A DNA stretch of 64,000 nt, taken from positions 34,094,216 through 34,158,215 of the forward strand of contig OX388352.1 of assembly GCA_947579665.1 (NCBI GenBank). Direction: 5' to 3'. The notes under the pieces were generated by a model that worked only from the letters and a program-made list of their open reading frames with translations, ran no database searches and had not been told where the DNA came from. Position 1 is the stretch's first letter; every line of letters begins with the position of its first letter. Origin of the DNA: Sympetrum striolatum. Lineage: Eukaryota > Arthropoda > Insecta > Odonata > Libellulidae. The position numbers and the translations under genes are program-made. This document shows positions 11,396 through 21,899 of this stretch, piece after piece.

Positions 11396-11612
11396 TGGGC
11401 TCAATTATAATTAATCTGTCAAATTTGTGATCAGTTACAATTACTAATCAGATTTCAGAAATTCATCAGAAGCTGGGGAAACTTTCCCTCTTTTCACAAT
11501 ATTTGAAAGTATAACTTCCTCATCGCTTTTCTTTCTTGCAGTAAAGTATTTGTTTTATTGTCATAACATGCAGTTATTTTACCTTCATTATGTACCCTCA
11601 ATCAGGCAGCCC

Positions 11613-12705
11613 CACAAGGGTAGTATTGCTATCTATAGCGCCCAAAAGTGAAGCCAAAAAAAGGGTAGATTGCGCATTTAGCCATGCTGGGTTGCACTTT
11701 TCGTATCTCCCTATACCAATACATTGTTTTTTCGTGATTTTGCGGATTTGATACAGATTTATCAAGGTTTGATCGAGTAAGTCGAACGTTTTGGAACACA
11801 AAGTGTATTTTGAGCAATGTGTAACACGAAGCAATTTTGTTATTTTCGCATTTCTAAAGGTTTTATAGGTAAATAAGCAGTGGCTTGTTTCTGCCTGCAG
11901 CATGGTCAATTGCTGTGCATCAGAACAGCTGCCATCACAAAATGTTCCGAAACTAGAATCTATGCATCTTCCTTAATTTTATTATTTCATTCATTGTCTG
12001 AACTCTATGAAGCAGAACGAACGTCAATATTAATCCACGGCGTTTTAATGAACATTTCATTGTACTCTCGGCTGCACCTGCAGGTCTTGCATGGTATACA
12101 AGTTCTCGTATTCGTCATTTTGACAACTTTTACTGCATTAAGTCCCAATTATGAATTAGAACAAACATTTGCACAAGCGGAAAATCTCTAATTACCCTGA
12201 TAAGCTAATATAATGTACTATAGAGTAGCTTTATTTCACTGCGGTAAACGACTATTAAGGAATTTTATGCTATACTTGGTATTGATCAATTAAAAACTAA
12301 GACGGATTAATGCATTAGAATATACATAAAATTGACATTAGAATTAATCAACGAGGTTTTAATAGAGTTTGCGGGAGGTTGGCAGATGATTCGTTTTCTA
12401 TATCGCTCTAGCAGACGACACCGGCATCCGAGAAGTTTACATTGCAGGCATGCATTATTTTCCATGATAAAAGGAATTAAGAGGACTTCGAGAAAAAAAT
12501 CGAACATGATCGTTAAGCAAAAGGTTCATTTAAACTATCTGAGTCCATGTCATAGGATAGACAAGCTCCTGAGTCCCGTATGAGATTAAAATAAAACCCC
12601 AAAAATACATATAGTTAAAGGGGAGCCGGAAAAAAGTTCACCCCAGTGCTCTGCGGGTTGCGTTATTTTAGGCTTCTTTTTTTCTGACGATAGACTCCCC
12701 CTGTG
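11613..12705. mobile_element. 1.1-kb hAT-type MITE, copy A (CACAAGGG...CCCTGTG)
   Basis: Left end CACAAGGGTAGTATTGCTAT, right end ACTCCCCCTGTG. The inner arms AAAAGTGAAGCC and GGCTTC are partly preserved. The flanks are GGCAGCCC (11605-11612) and GGCAGCTT (12706-12713), an 8-base duplication with two changes. It is collinear with copy B at 18855-19918. Shared landmarks include GATTGCGCATTTAGCCATGC, TATCTCCCTATACCAATACATT and GACGACACCGGCATCCGAGA. No coding capacity: minus-strand frames are about 100 codons, unlike any transposase, and are not shared intact between copies. Confidence 0.8.
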
Positions 12706-12713
12706 GGCAGCTT

Positions 12714-13340
12714 GCCCCCCCCTAGCCCAGTGGCTGGCGACGCCCTTGCCTGTGGGGTATATATATGTGTATTCAATTTTCCTTCTAAGCTTATCTTGCT
12801 TCCATACTACATATCTTTCTGATTTAATTCAATTTAAATTTTGGATAAAGAAACGACTAAATGTCCTTTTGTATTGACTTCCTATTCGTTACATTCACTA
12901 TGGAAAGTTTTCGTGGTAGTCAATTAACTACCAAATAGTATTTTTCATTTTACACCTTGTGTTTTCTGATGAATTACTTTACGTATCATAAATAAATAAA
13001 ATGTTTATTAGATAATTATTTGAATTCATTTCTGGAAATTTTTAACACTGCCTAAATTGCTTATTTTCATTGGTCAAAATTAACGAAATTTTCAAATCAC
13101 AATTATAGCAAAAATGATTTATATAATTAAAAGAATGACTTAAATACCTACAATAGCTTTTGTTTTATCGAGGAAAACACATCGTCTGGGGTTATACGAG
13201 AAACTAATTAAGGGTTAACATGGATCAATTTCCACTGTGAAGTGGTACTATGATCTTTCCGTAAAATTTTGCAGATCTCTTAGTTTCTTCTTTCAATGAT
13301 ATGAGACAGTGAAAATGCGAAGAACGAGTAATTTCAGGTA
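12714..13340. other. Intergenic, AT-rich
   Basis: Apart from the inverted CAGTGGCTGGCGACGCCC motif at 12728-12745, this stretch holds nothing I can assign. Confidence 0.4.
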
Positions 13341-13343
13341 GTT

Positions 13344-13507
13344 CTAAACATAATTTAAATACCCCGCGGCGAGTTGGCCCCGCGGCGAGTTGGTCTCGCG
13401 GCGAGTTGTCCCATTCTGCGGGAGGACGACTCCGACCGCTTCACCCGATGCGTCCGTGTGGAGGGTAAACGGCTCTTGGAAGTAGGGGTTTCTTAATATC
13501 GGCATAA
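13344..13507 (-). pseudogene. Gypsy-type retrotransposon, RNase H start (split fragment)
   Basis: The minus strand translates to PILRNPYFQEPFTLHTDASG then EAVGVVL, the opening of the RNase H domain in gypsy-class polyproteins (TDAS holds the first catalytic Asp). The frame then runs into a GC-rich tandem repeat at about 13362-13415, three copies of a 17-18-base unit around CGCGGCGAGTTGG. That repeat replaces the rest of the domain. The upstream RT part is at 16799-17215, on the far side of the Harbinger element. Together they are one gypsy copy split by that insertion. Confidence 0.8.
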
Positions 13508-13585
13508 GGCCCGTTTCACATGGACGCGGAGAGCGGTCGCCGCTTTTCACATGGCCGCGGACGAAAACCGTCCGCGTCCGGCACA

Positions 13586-15778
13586 ATGTCAGTTGTGTGC
13601 AGCTTGCCGAGGTGGAAGAACGTCATGCTTCCAAGTGCAATTCAAGCAATTGCTGTATACCAGATTATGAAAAAACAGAAGAAAAATGCCCGTCAAAGGA
13701 GGTTTTGGGTACACCCAATTGTGGCACAAAAAACATTAAAAGGCGCTTTCGTGACCATATTTACTGAACTACGTGCTGATGAGTATAAGTTTTTCAATTA
13801 TTTTCGCATGTCTATGCGGTCGTTCGACGAACTCTTATCGAAAGTGGAAGGGGCTTTAAAACGACAAGACGCAGTCAGAATCTCCATTACTCCTACTGAG
13901 CGGCTTTGTGTCACACTGAGGTAAGTGATAATTAAAATGCTATTACTTTGCTCTCTTTTCACTTTATTACAAAAGTATCCCACAAATAACAAATAATATC
14001 AATACAAATAATATGAGAAATATATCAAAGGGTCTCCCAAGATGATGTCGATGCATTTGGTGAAGGTAAAGGAGCTGTGGCTTGGTTTAAAATATATTGA
14101 TTTTTAGGAAGCGGAAGTGAGTTAGATAGATACAGATTTTGCACAGGAGCTTTTGGAGAAGAGGATGGAACATATGGTGATTGTGGAAATTGGGGCTGCA
14201 GGATAGAAACATTTTCAATACGCGTCGTAAGTTGCAGTACTTCTGTACGAAATATTAACTTTTGATCTAGGTTAAAAGTTTTCAATATTGATTGATGTGA
14301 AGAACGCACGATCGTCGTCATCCTCTTTTTCTTGTGAATCTCGTAATAATGACAGCAAGCTGTCTTCAAAGGCTGAAGGCCCTTTTTGTGGCCATTTCCT
14401 CCTAAAATCATCCTTTTTGTGATGATTTTCCGGAGAGCTAAAATTATCTGCATTGTCCAAGGGATTTTCATTAGTAGGCAGCTCAAGTGTTTCATCCGGT
14501 TCAATGGTTTCTTGTTCCAAGCTACATTCAGTCGTGCATTCCCGAACAGAATCAAGAAACTGCAACAGATCGTGGTAGATGTATTTGATGACTTTCGCTG
14601 CAGCAGACCCCGACTTTGTAGATCTTGCCTTATTCCGGCTCTTGAAATAAGCATCTCTCGCAGCTTTCCACCTTTTTTGCAATTGTCAACTGAAATAAAA
14701 TAAAAATGTTTCGATGATGTGTGACAAGTAAAAATATTACGGTATATTTGTATAGACAAATCACTAAGGGTGAGCGAATTCGACGCAACTAGGTTATGAA
14801 ACGAATTGAATTTGCACCAATTTTATTCGATTTCAATTTAAAGACTTCACATACCCACAGCTCACAACGGGTATAAAAATACTTTGTATTTTTTGCTTAC
14901 AGGTACTTGCAAGTGGGAACACATTAACTGACTTGCACTATTCCTACTTAATAGTGGTATCCACTCTTTAGGACATTGTGGGTGAAGTGTGTGACGTTAT
15001 TTGGACTACAATGAAAGATGAGTGTATGCCTCAGCCATCACAGGAAAAATGGAAGGAAATTAGTGCAGGCTTCCAAATCATCGCCAATTTCCCTAATTGC
15101 ATCGGGGCTTTGGATTGAAAACATATCCGCCTTGAAAAGCACACAAGAAGTGGATCTCTCTTCTTTAATTATAAGCATTATTTTTCCATTGTTCTTATGA
15201 CAATTTGTGACGCCAACTACTGTTTCACATATATTGTTTTGGGCTCTTTTGGAGGGATCTGTGATAGTAATGTTGTTAGAAAATGTCAATTCTGTACGCA
15301 AATGATGGAAGGATATTTAGAAATACCAGCAGCTGAACCTCTTCAGGGAACTAATGAGCCCGCGTTGCCATACGTTATTGTTGCCGACGAAGGTTTCTCT
15401 TTAACAGATCATATCATGAGACCTTATGCAAGGAAGAACCTTAATTACAAAAAAAGGATTTTTAATTACAGATTAACAAGAGCCCGAAGGTTTACCGAGT
15501 GTAGTTTTGGCATTTTAACCAACAAGTGGAGAATTTTCCACCGTCCTCTTAATGTTAACCTTGAAAAGGCAAAATCAATTGTAAAAGCATGTTGCCTTCT
15601 ACATAATCTTGTTAGAATGAGGGATGGATTTTCTTTCGAAGACACACTCTCTGTTACAGGTTTCCAAGATGACCAGAATCATGCACTATCAGATAGATCC
15701 GCTAACGCAATTCGAGATAAGTTTGCCAATTACTTTGTAGGCACTGAGGCGCTCTCCTGGCAAGACTCAAAAATTTAA
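13586..15778 (+). pseudogene. HARBI1-like DDE transposase, one intron, disrupted
   Basis: The first ATG outside the terminal repeat is at 13586. Exon 1 ends at a good donor (CTGAG|GTAAGT, about 13920). The acceptor CTTACAG precedes 14903. Exon 1 includes RRFWVHP and YFRMSMRSFDELL, typical of the N-terminal helix-turn-helix region. Exon 2 gives the catalytic core: NFPNCIGALD (first Asp), CDSNVV (second Asp), VIVADEGFSLTDHIMRPY, and FTECSFGILTNKWRIF (catalytic Glu), then ACCLLHNL near the C-terminus. Three lesions are visible. A one-base deletion seems to lie just after the acceptor (near 14906). TAG occurs at 14969-14971. TGA at 15116-15118 directly follows the first catalytic Asp, where Gly is usual. 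The enzyme would bind and cut the terminal repeats in the nucleus; this copy cannot be full length. Confidence 0.9.
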
Positions 15779-16538
15779 TTTGACTCGTTAAAATTACCTG
15801 TTGATGTTTAAGACCTTCGCTTTTACTTCGCAAAAATTCATGATCGAAGCTTGAAAAATGTAAACTTTGTAATATTTCACAACATTTTCTCGATCGAACG
15901 GTTTCATCGCTAAGGCGTCGAAGCCAATACAAAGTAATGAGATTTGGTTATATTACTCCTCTCCTCCATTTATTGACTTTAAAAGAGTGTTTAACCAAGA
16001 ATTATCATTACTTTGTACCTGAAGATACCGAGTTGAAACCGTTCGTTCGAATAAATTTTGTGAAACATAACATTGGTTGTCTTATTCAAGTTTCCAAAAC
16101 CTGTTTATAACGCGCACACATGAATTTTCCATGAATATAAAAAAGTTACAGACTTTTTAAGGCAGATATAGCAGAGTAAAATTCAAAACATTGATTTAAA
16201 ATTAATATGTGTTTTTCTATTTGCACAACTATAAAAAAAATAAGTTGCCATATTGGTATGAAAATTAAACATATACCAGGGGTCGTATTAAAATGGGAAC
16301 ATCAACATTGTAACCAACTTCTACTATGAAAATAAAACATATACCTACCACATTTCTTCTTTTCATTTACTTCCATATCCTGAAGGCGAGGGTAGGACGT
16401 TTGGGTAATCTCCTCCCACATCTTTACCCGAAGATCACGGTCTTTATATGTGTCGCTCGAGACATCCCATAAGTTGGGCCTTCTTTCTACTTCTCCAATT
16501 AACAGCTCAGTGTCAATATCCGTGGCAAAAAGAAGCAC
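14025..16538 (-). pseudogene. MADF-BESS partner protein of the Harbinger element, disrupted
   Basis: Exon 1 (16538 down to about 16347) encodes a MADF start: TELLIGEVERRPNLWDVSS, YKDRDLRVKMWEEI. The likely donor is GGTAG|GTATAT. Exon 2 (from about 14690 down to 14025) continues KRWKAARDAYFKSR, completing MADF, then an acidic linker. A BESS-like C-terminal motif follows: DDDDRAFFTSI, then LDQKLIFRTEVLQL, then a Pro- and Ser-rich tail ending SSWETL. The BESS frame shifts by one base near 14278. The exon 2 acceptor region has CAATTG where an AG would be expected, leaving a TGA in frame. In PIF/Harbinger systems the second protein binds terminal repeats and helps import the transposase. The assignment rests on motif pattern and position within the same terminal repeats. 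Confidence 0.85.
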
Positions 16539-16798
16539 TCACACTGTTCTCTCCAAGCTTGCTCTGATTCTACTGACAAATCTGCTTGGTCCGCGTCAGC
16601 CGTCCTCGTTCATGTGCAAGCACAAACCTGCTTCTATGGCCCGTACGCGCGCGGACGATCCGCGGGGCGTAGGGGCCACGCGGATGGCTCCTCCGCGTGC
16701 GGACTGTCCGCACTCATGTGTAAGCTTCCATTAACGTCAATGGAACCTAATCCGCGCGTGTAGCGCGGACCGTCCGCGTCCATGTGAAACGGGCCTAA

Positions 16799-17215
16799 AG
16801 GAAAAAAAATCGGAGTAAGTCAAAGGATGCTGTGGCTTCGGGGGTCCATTCTAATTTTACATCTTGCTTCAGTCAACGTTTTAGCTTTCTTCACGAATTC
16901 CGGTATATACGTCGGTAATACCCAACTAAACCAAGAAAACTCCCAATGGTTTTTAGATTATGGGACGAGAAAAATTTACGATGGCTTCATTCTTGTTCGG
17001 ATCGGGTTTTACTCCTCCTGCAGAGATAACATGCCCCAGTTAGTCGACTTCTTCCTTCAGAAATTTCCATTTGCCGATTTCCAAATCCGATTCACGGAGT
17101 CGCTAAATACTTCTCGGAGTCTAAGCAGGTGCTCGGAGACGTCCTATCCGAATACGGTGATGCCATCCATGTATACGAAACACTTCCTACCTATCAAACC
17201 GCTCAGAATCAGGGA
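16799..17215 (-). pseudogene. Gypsy-type reverse transcriptase fragment
   Basis: Reading the minus strand with frameshifts: RKCFVYMDGITVFGR, then an NFP/NLK-type linker and SFLGLVGYYRRYIPEFVKKA, then PLT-like KTLTEA. This is the end of a gypsy RT domain and the connection region. The catalytic YxDD box reads YMDG (about 17155-17170), so the second metal-binding Asp is lost. The chain continues into the RNase H piece at 13344-13507 once the Harbinger insertion is removed. The 5' side is cut at about 17215 by the hAT-like sequence. Confidence 0.85.
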
Positions 17216-17219
17216 TTAA

Positions 17220-18480
17220 CGTTTCCTGGGTTTTTCTCGATCTCGGGATTCCGGGATTCAAATGATCCCATCCCGGGATCCCGGGAATTACCCGGGATGC
17301 ATTCGTTGTAAAGAAAAAACCAAGATAGTAAGTAATAAACAATATATTTCTGAATATTAATAGCCATTACTGATTAACCGGATGCAGCATCAAAACAAAT
17401 AGAGTATGTAATTGCAAAATGTGTGTTCATAATAAAGATTTATTACCAAAATTATATCGAAACAGCAAAATTCTTACATTTGGAGAAATATCAATATTTT
17501 AGAACAGCATTGTACACCCATAAACTATTTTTCATTGTTAAAGTAATTTTCAAAAAATACAAATTATTTACTCTATGGACACTTAAATGTGTGCGTAGTT
17601 TTATAACAAAGATACCTGCCGCAAAAAATGCACGTTCTGCTTCAACAGACATTCGTGGAATAATTAACAAAGCTTCAAATAAATCATTTATCCTAGATAT
17701 TCGTAATCTATCCTAGATATAAAAATATATCCATTTCCTTAGGAATGATTCCAGGGCTCCAGGAATCGCTGTTTACTTTGCTAGTGCTTACAGCGTTTTC
17801 AATTGCGGCATCCAATTTATTTACCAGGGACGATTGACTGATCAATGAAGAGCCTACTTCAGAGGACCTAACAAGTAGTTCAGATTCCATAGCCTCCTCT
17901 GAATTTTTTCCATTGTCTTCAGGCTTACTTATAAAAAGTCTCTCAATCATCTAAGTAGCTTTGGCTTTTATTTCACATTCTTTAGGTAACGTAAAGTTCG
18001 CATTTTGTTGATAATGCTGAGGATTGTTTAAGCACATCAACAAGCCGACTAGATTATTATTTCTACCTTATTCTATCCTTTTTTGTAAGGCTATTTTCAC
18101 TTGAGCGGAAAAATAGGTATTCTTTTCACACAAATCATCCAGTATAAATTTAAATATACCTTCCGCTGTGAGCAGTGTTGAATCTCTTTGACCAAGTCGG
18201 TCCACTGCTATCTTGACGGGACGCAGTGATGACACAATGGCATTAATTAGATTTAATTCCTCTTCTGAAATGTTTATAGTTATCTTTATATCAATTATAG
18301 ATTTTAAAATGCATTCCTTTAATGATAAAAATCCCTCCAACATATCTAATAAGATATTCCATCTCGTTTTCGAATCAAGTCTAATTTGCAACTCTTTACT
18401 TTCCTTTTCAGTTACATGTTTTTGCAATATCTCATTATTTATTGGAGATTTACGAAATAACTATACTATAATTCGCACTT
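17220..18480 (-). pseudogene. hAT transposase remnant with one GC-rich end
   Basis: At 18427-18068 the minus strand reads RLDSKTRWNILLDMLEGF, then LINAIVSSLRPVKIAVDRL. This is the segment before the C-terminal domain of BED-type hAT transposases. After a frameshifted linker (17950-17708), 17720-17560 gives ARAFFAAGIFVIKL in an SVEAERAF-type context, the hAT dimerisation signature. At 17220-17312 a palindrome-rich stretch (CCCGGGATCCCGGG, ACCCGGGATG) looks like the element's terminal region. The other terminus was not found, and 5' coding sequence is missing. Boundaries are approximate. Confidence 0.75.
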
Positions 18481-18634
18481 TCCCAATAATAGTGGGAATT
18501 TTTAACGTATGCTCGGTCAAGTCAACGTTTTTTTCAGTAATATTTACATTTACATTTACTTTTAAACCCTGCAATCCGCCAGTGGCGCGTGGCAGGGGGT
18601 GTAAGACACCAAAATACCTATCTAATCTGGAGAG

Positions 18635-21600
18635 CTATTTGCTTCTCTAATACTTCGCGGAAAAAATGACCAAAAGTAGCTATCTGTCCTGGCAACTACT
18701 TCCCTGTATCGCTTTTTTGTTTTCTCTCGAAGGTCGCGTAGGAATATAACTGGGATGACAATATCTGTTATCTCCTCCCCGAAATCGGTAGAGATAAATT
18801 TATCAAAAAGCTTCCATCGATATCCACGTCTTCTATCACTAAGAGAGTTCCAACCACAGGGGTAGTATTACTATCTCCCTCTAGCGCCTAAAAGTGAAGC
18901 CAGGGGTAAAGCGGCAGATTGCGCATTTAGCCATGCTGGGTAGCACTTTTCGTATCTCCCTATACCAATACATTGGTTTATACGAGAGAAAATGGTTTCC
19001 TTCATTTGCAACAATATATTCAGTACTTGATCAGACCTTTATCAATGTATTACGTGTTATTTTTTGGAAAATAAAGTGTCTTAATAATAGCAGTTTTATT
19101 TCATTGAAACTTTAACCTAATTTGGAACGTCTCCCAGTAAGGCTTTCCTTGCGACCGGATTTCAATAAATCTAATAATGAGCAGGCCCCACAGCGCAAAA
19201 GAAGAAATTTACTGAACAGGTAAAAACAGAAAGGCAAACAGCTCGAAAGTAGAAATTTACCGAACATATTATTGTGCCCTCGTCTGCACCTGCAAGTCTT
19301 GCATGGTTTAAAAGTTCTCGTACTCGTCATTTTGACAAATTTTTCTGCATTCAGCCCCAATTATGAATTAGAACAAACATTTGCACTAGCGGAAAATCTC
19401 TAATTGCCCTGATAAGCTATTATAATGTATTATAGAGAGTTGCTTTATTTCATAGCTGTAAACGATTATTAAGGAATTTTTATGCCGTAATTTGTATTTA
19501 TCAATTAAAAACTAAGACGGATTAATGCATTAGAATATACATAAAATCAACATTAGAATAATCAACGAGGTTTTAATAGAGTTTGCGGGAGGCTGGCAGA
19601 TGATGCGTTTTCTCTATCGCACTAGCAGACGACACCGGCATCCGAGAAGTTGACGTTGCAGGCATGTTTTATTTTCAATGATAAAAGGAATCAAGAGGAT
19701 TTAGAGAAAAAAATCGAACATGATCGTTAAGTAAAAGGTTCATTTTAACTATCTGAGTCCATTTCATAGGATAGACAAGCTCCTGAGTCCCGTATGAGAG
19801 GAAAATAAAACCCCAAAAATACATGTAGTTAAAGGGGAGCTGGAGAAAAGTGCTACCCAATGCTTTGCGGGTTGCGTTATTTTTGGCTTCACTTTTCTTC
19901 CGTTAGTCTCTCCCTGTGGTTCCAACCGAGGGATTTTATCATAGCCGAAACACTGCTGTCGAATCTGAAATCTCCCTTGATGAACCTTGCTGCTCTACGT
20001 TGAACTATCTCGAGATCGGAAATTAATCCTACTTCGTGAGGATCCCAAACCGCACAGCAATACTCAAGTAGAGGTCGAATTAGGGAAAAGTACGCTATTT
20101 CTTTTACTCTCGGTGAACATCCCCTAAGAATTCTGCTGGCTAACCTTTGCATTCTATTCGCCTTTCCTACTACGCCTCGAATATGCTCTTTGAAGGAAAT
20201 ATTACTGCTGAGCGTAATTCCTAGATATTTATGATGCATCACGAGCTCCAAGGGATTTCCTGAAATTCTGTACGGTACCCAGGTAACGTTAGTGGACCGC
20301 GTGAAAGTCATGGTAACGCACTTCTTTACATTCAGCTCGAGCTGCCAATCACTACACCAACCCGAAATCATATTCAGATCGTTCTGCAAACTACCAATGT
20401 CATCTTCAGTTACGATCTCCCTATACACAACAGTATCATCAGCGAATAACCTAACCTTGCATTTAACATTATCCATAACATCGTTAATATATATCAGGAA
20501 CAAAATTGGTCGTAATACACTTCCCTGTGGAACACCGGATGTGACGCGAACCTCATCAGATAAAATTCCGTCCAACGCAACCCGTTGCGATCTTTCCCCG
20601 AGAAACGACTTTATCCACTCAACAACTTTTCCGTTAATCCCGTAAGCCGTCAACTTATGAATTAATTTTACATGCGATACTCGATCGAAAGCTTTTCTGA
20701 AAACTTGAAATATGGCGTCTGTTCTTATACCCTTATCAGCTGCTCTAACTACATCGTAGAGAAAAAGGGCTAACTGGGTATCACATGACCTACCTTTACG
20801 GAAACCGTGTTGACATTGACTAATTGCCCCCTTGTCACTTAGGAAACGCATTATTGAACTCGCTATAATGTGCTCGATAGTATTACAAAATATTGACGTT
20901 AAAGATATCGGACGGTAATCTTCAGGTTTCGAGGAACGTCCTTTCTTAGGAGTTGGAGTGATATGCGCTCTTCTCCGCGACATTGGTACAACGCCTTCGT
21001 CCAAGGTTTTCCTATAGAATACGAAAAGAAGGGGAGCAAGCTCATTCGCCAGTGTTTGAATGACGAACGATGGTATACCTTCTGGTCCTGGCGCTTTTTT
21101 CTTGTCTACCTGCCGCAACAACTTTCTTATTCCATCCACCGATAACTCGATTGGTTCCATTTCTGAATCAACACGCACAGAAAATTCGTTCGCACGTCCA
21201 TCGTCTAAAGTAAAGCTTTTCTGTTAGTGTCGATTAATTAGATTTGCTTTATCTAACGATTCAGTAACCATTAAACCCACGTCATTAACAAGGCTGGGTA
21301 CTGAAGACTGACCTCCTCGAGATTCTCGGACATATGACCAAAATTCCTTCTGGTCACCTCCTAAAGACTCTAAAAGGGTTTTAGATCTATATTCCTGAAA
21401 CTCATTCTGCGATTCATCCTCAACCAATCTTCGCATCTCCGAATATTTTTGTCGCTCAAGATCAAAGTCTACTCCGATTTTCTCTAGCTTCTTCATCCGT
21501 GCGTGTAAAATCCTTTGCTTTCTATACAACGCTCGCAACTTAGGTTTCATCCAACGCGGATCCTTACGCTCCCTAACGGTTTTAATTGGGACGAACCTAG

Positions 21601-21895
21601 CTAAGCCTTCCCTTAATATTCGTAGGAATTCCATCCAGCTATCGTCAATAGTATTACCACACAAAAAACTACAGAAGTCTTCCCTCTTCGCATGAATATA
21701 ATCCCTGAATGCTGAAAATCTCGCTTTGCGAAACATATAAACCTGCCGTGGTGGCTTGAGGGATTTTACTATTTCCGCTTTCATAACTGCAGTTATGACA
21801 TCGTGGTCTGAAATTCCAGCAATAATATTAAGATCATCGATCAAGTGAGGATGCGACGTTGCTAATAAATCAAGTACACTACCTTGACCTTCGTG
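18635..21895 (-). pseudogene. LINE ORF2: endonuclease tail, RT and C-terminal region
   Basis: The first part (21895-21224) has SVLDLLATSHPHLIDDLN and GISDHDVITA, the end of an APE endonuclease with the SDH motif, then a basic linker. A TAA at 21224-21226 stops the frame. The same frame resumes and contains KKAPGPEGIP, DYRPISLTS, QHGFRKGRSCDTQL, SGVPQGSVL and RLFADDTVVY (residues 243-252 counted from Met 21178). Motif A reads IFQVFRKAFDRV where LDF is usual, so the first catalytic Asp is Val (residue 159). After LGW the MITE cuts in. Beyond it (18854 downward) the protein resumes with NSLSDRRRG and ends SFFPRSIREANSSPD. A stop, a lost catalytic residue and the insertion make it inactive. Confidence 0.9.
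18855..19918. mobile_element. 1.1-kb hAT-type MITE, copy B, inside the LINE
   Basis: Left end CACAGGGGTAGTATTACTAT, right end GTCTCTCCCTGTG. Inner arms are AAAAGTGAAGCC (about 18890) and GGCTTCACTTTT (19885-19896). Perfect 8-base duplications GTTCCAAC flank it at 18847-18854 and 19919-19926, splitting a Trp-Asn pair of the LINE RT. Collinear with copy A at 11613-12705. No transposase-like frame. The 8-base duplication points to hAT mobilisation. Confidence 0.92.
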
Positions 21896-21899
21896 AATT

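Larger units (their letters stand above)
13508..16795. mobile_element. Complete PIF/Harbinger transposon, TAA target duplication
   Basis: The terminal inverted repeats are identical for at least 23 bases, beginning GGCCCGTTTCACATGGACGC on the left with its exact inverse on the right. They are flanked by TAA at 13505-13507 and 16796-16798. PIF/Harbinger elements duplicate TWA or TTA/TAA trinucleotides. CpG-rich subterminal copies of the CCGCGGACG/CGTCCGCG motif lie just inside each end. The element carries the two genes expected of the superfamily, facing each other: a HARBI1-like transposase on plus and a MADF-BESS (Myb-like) protein on minus. It sits inside a gypsy fragment. Point lesions in both genes indicate it is no longer autonomous. 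Confidence 0.92.
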
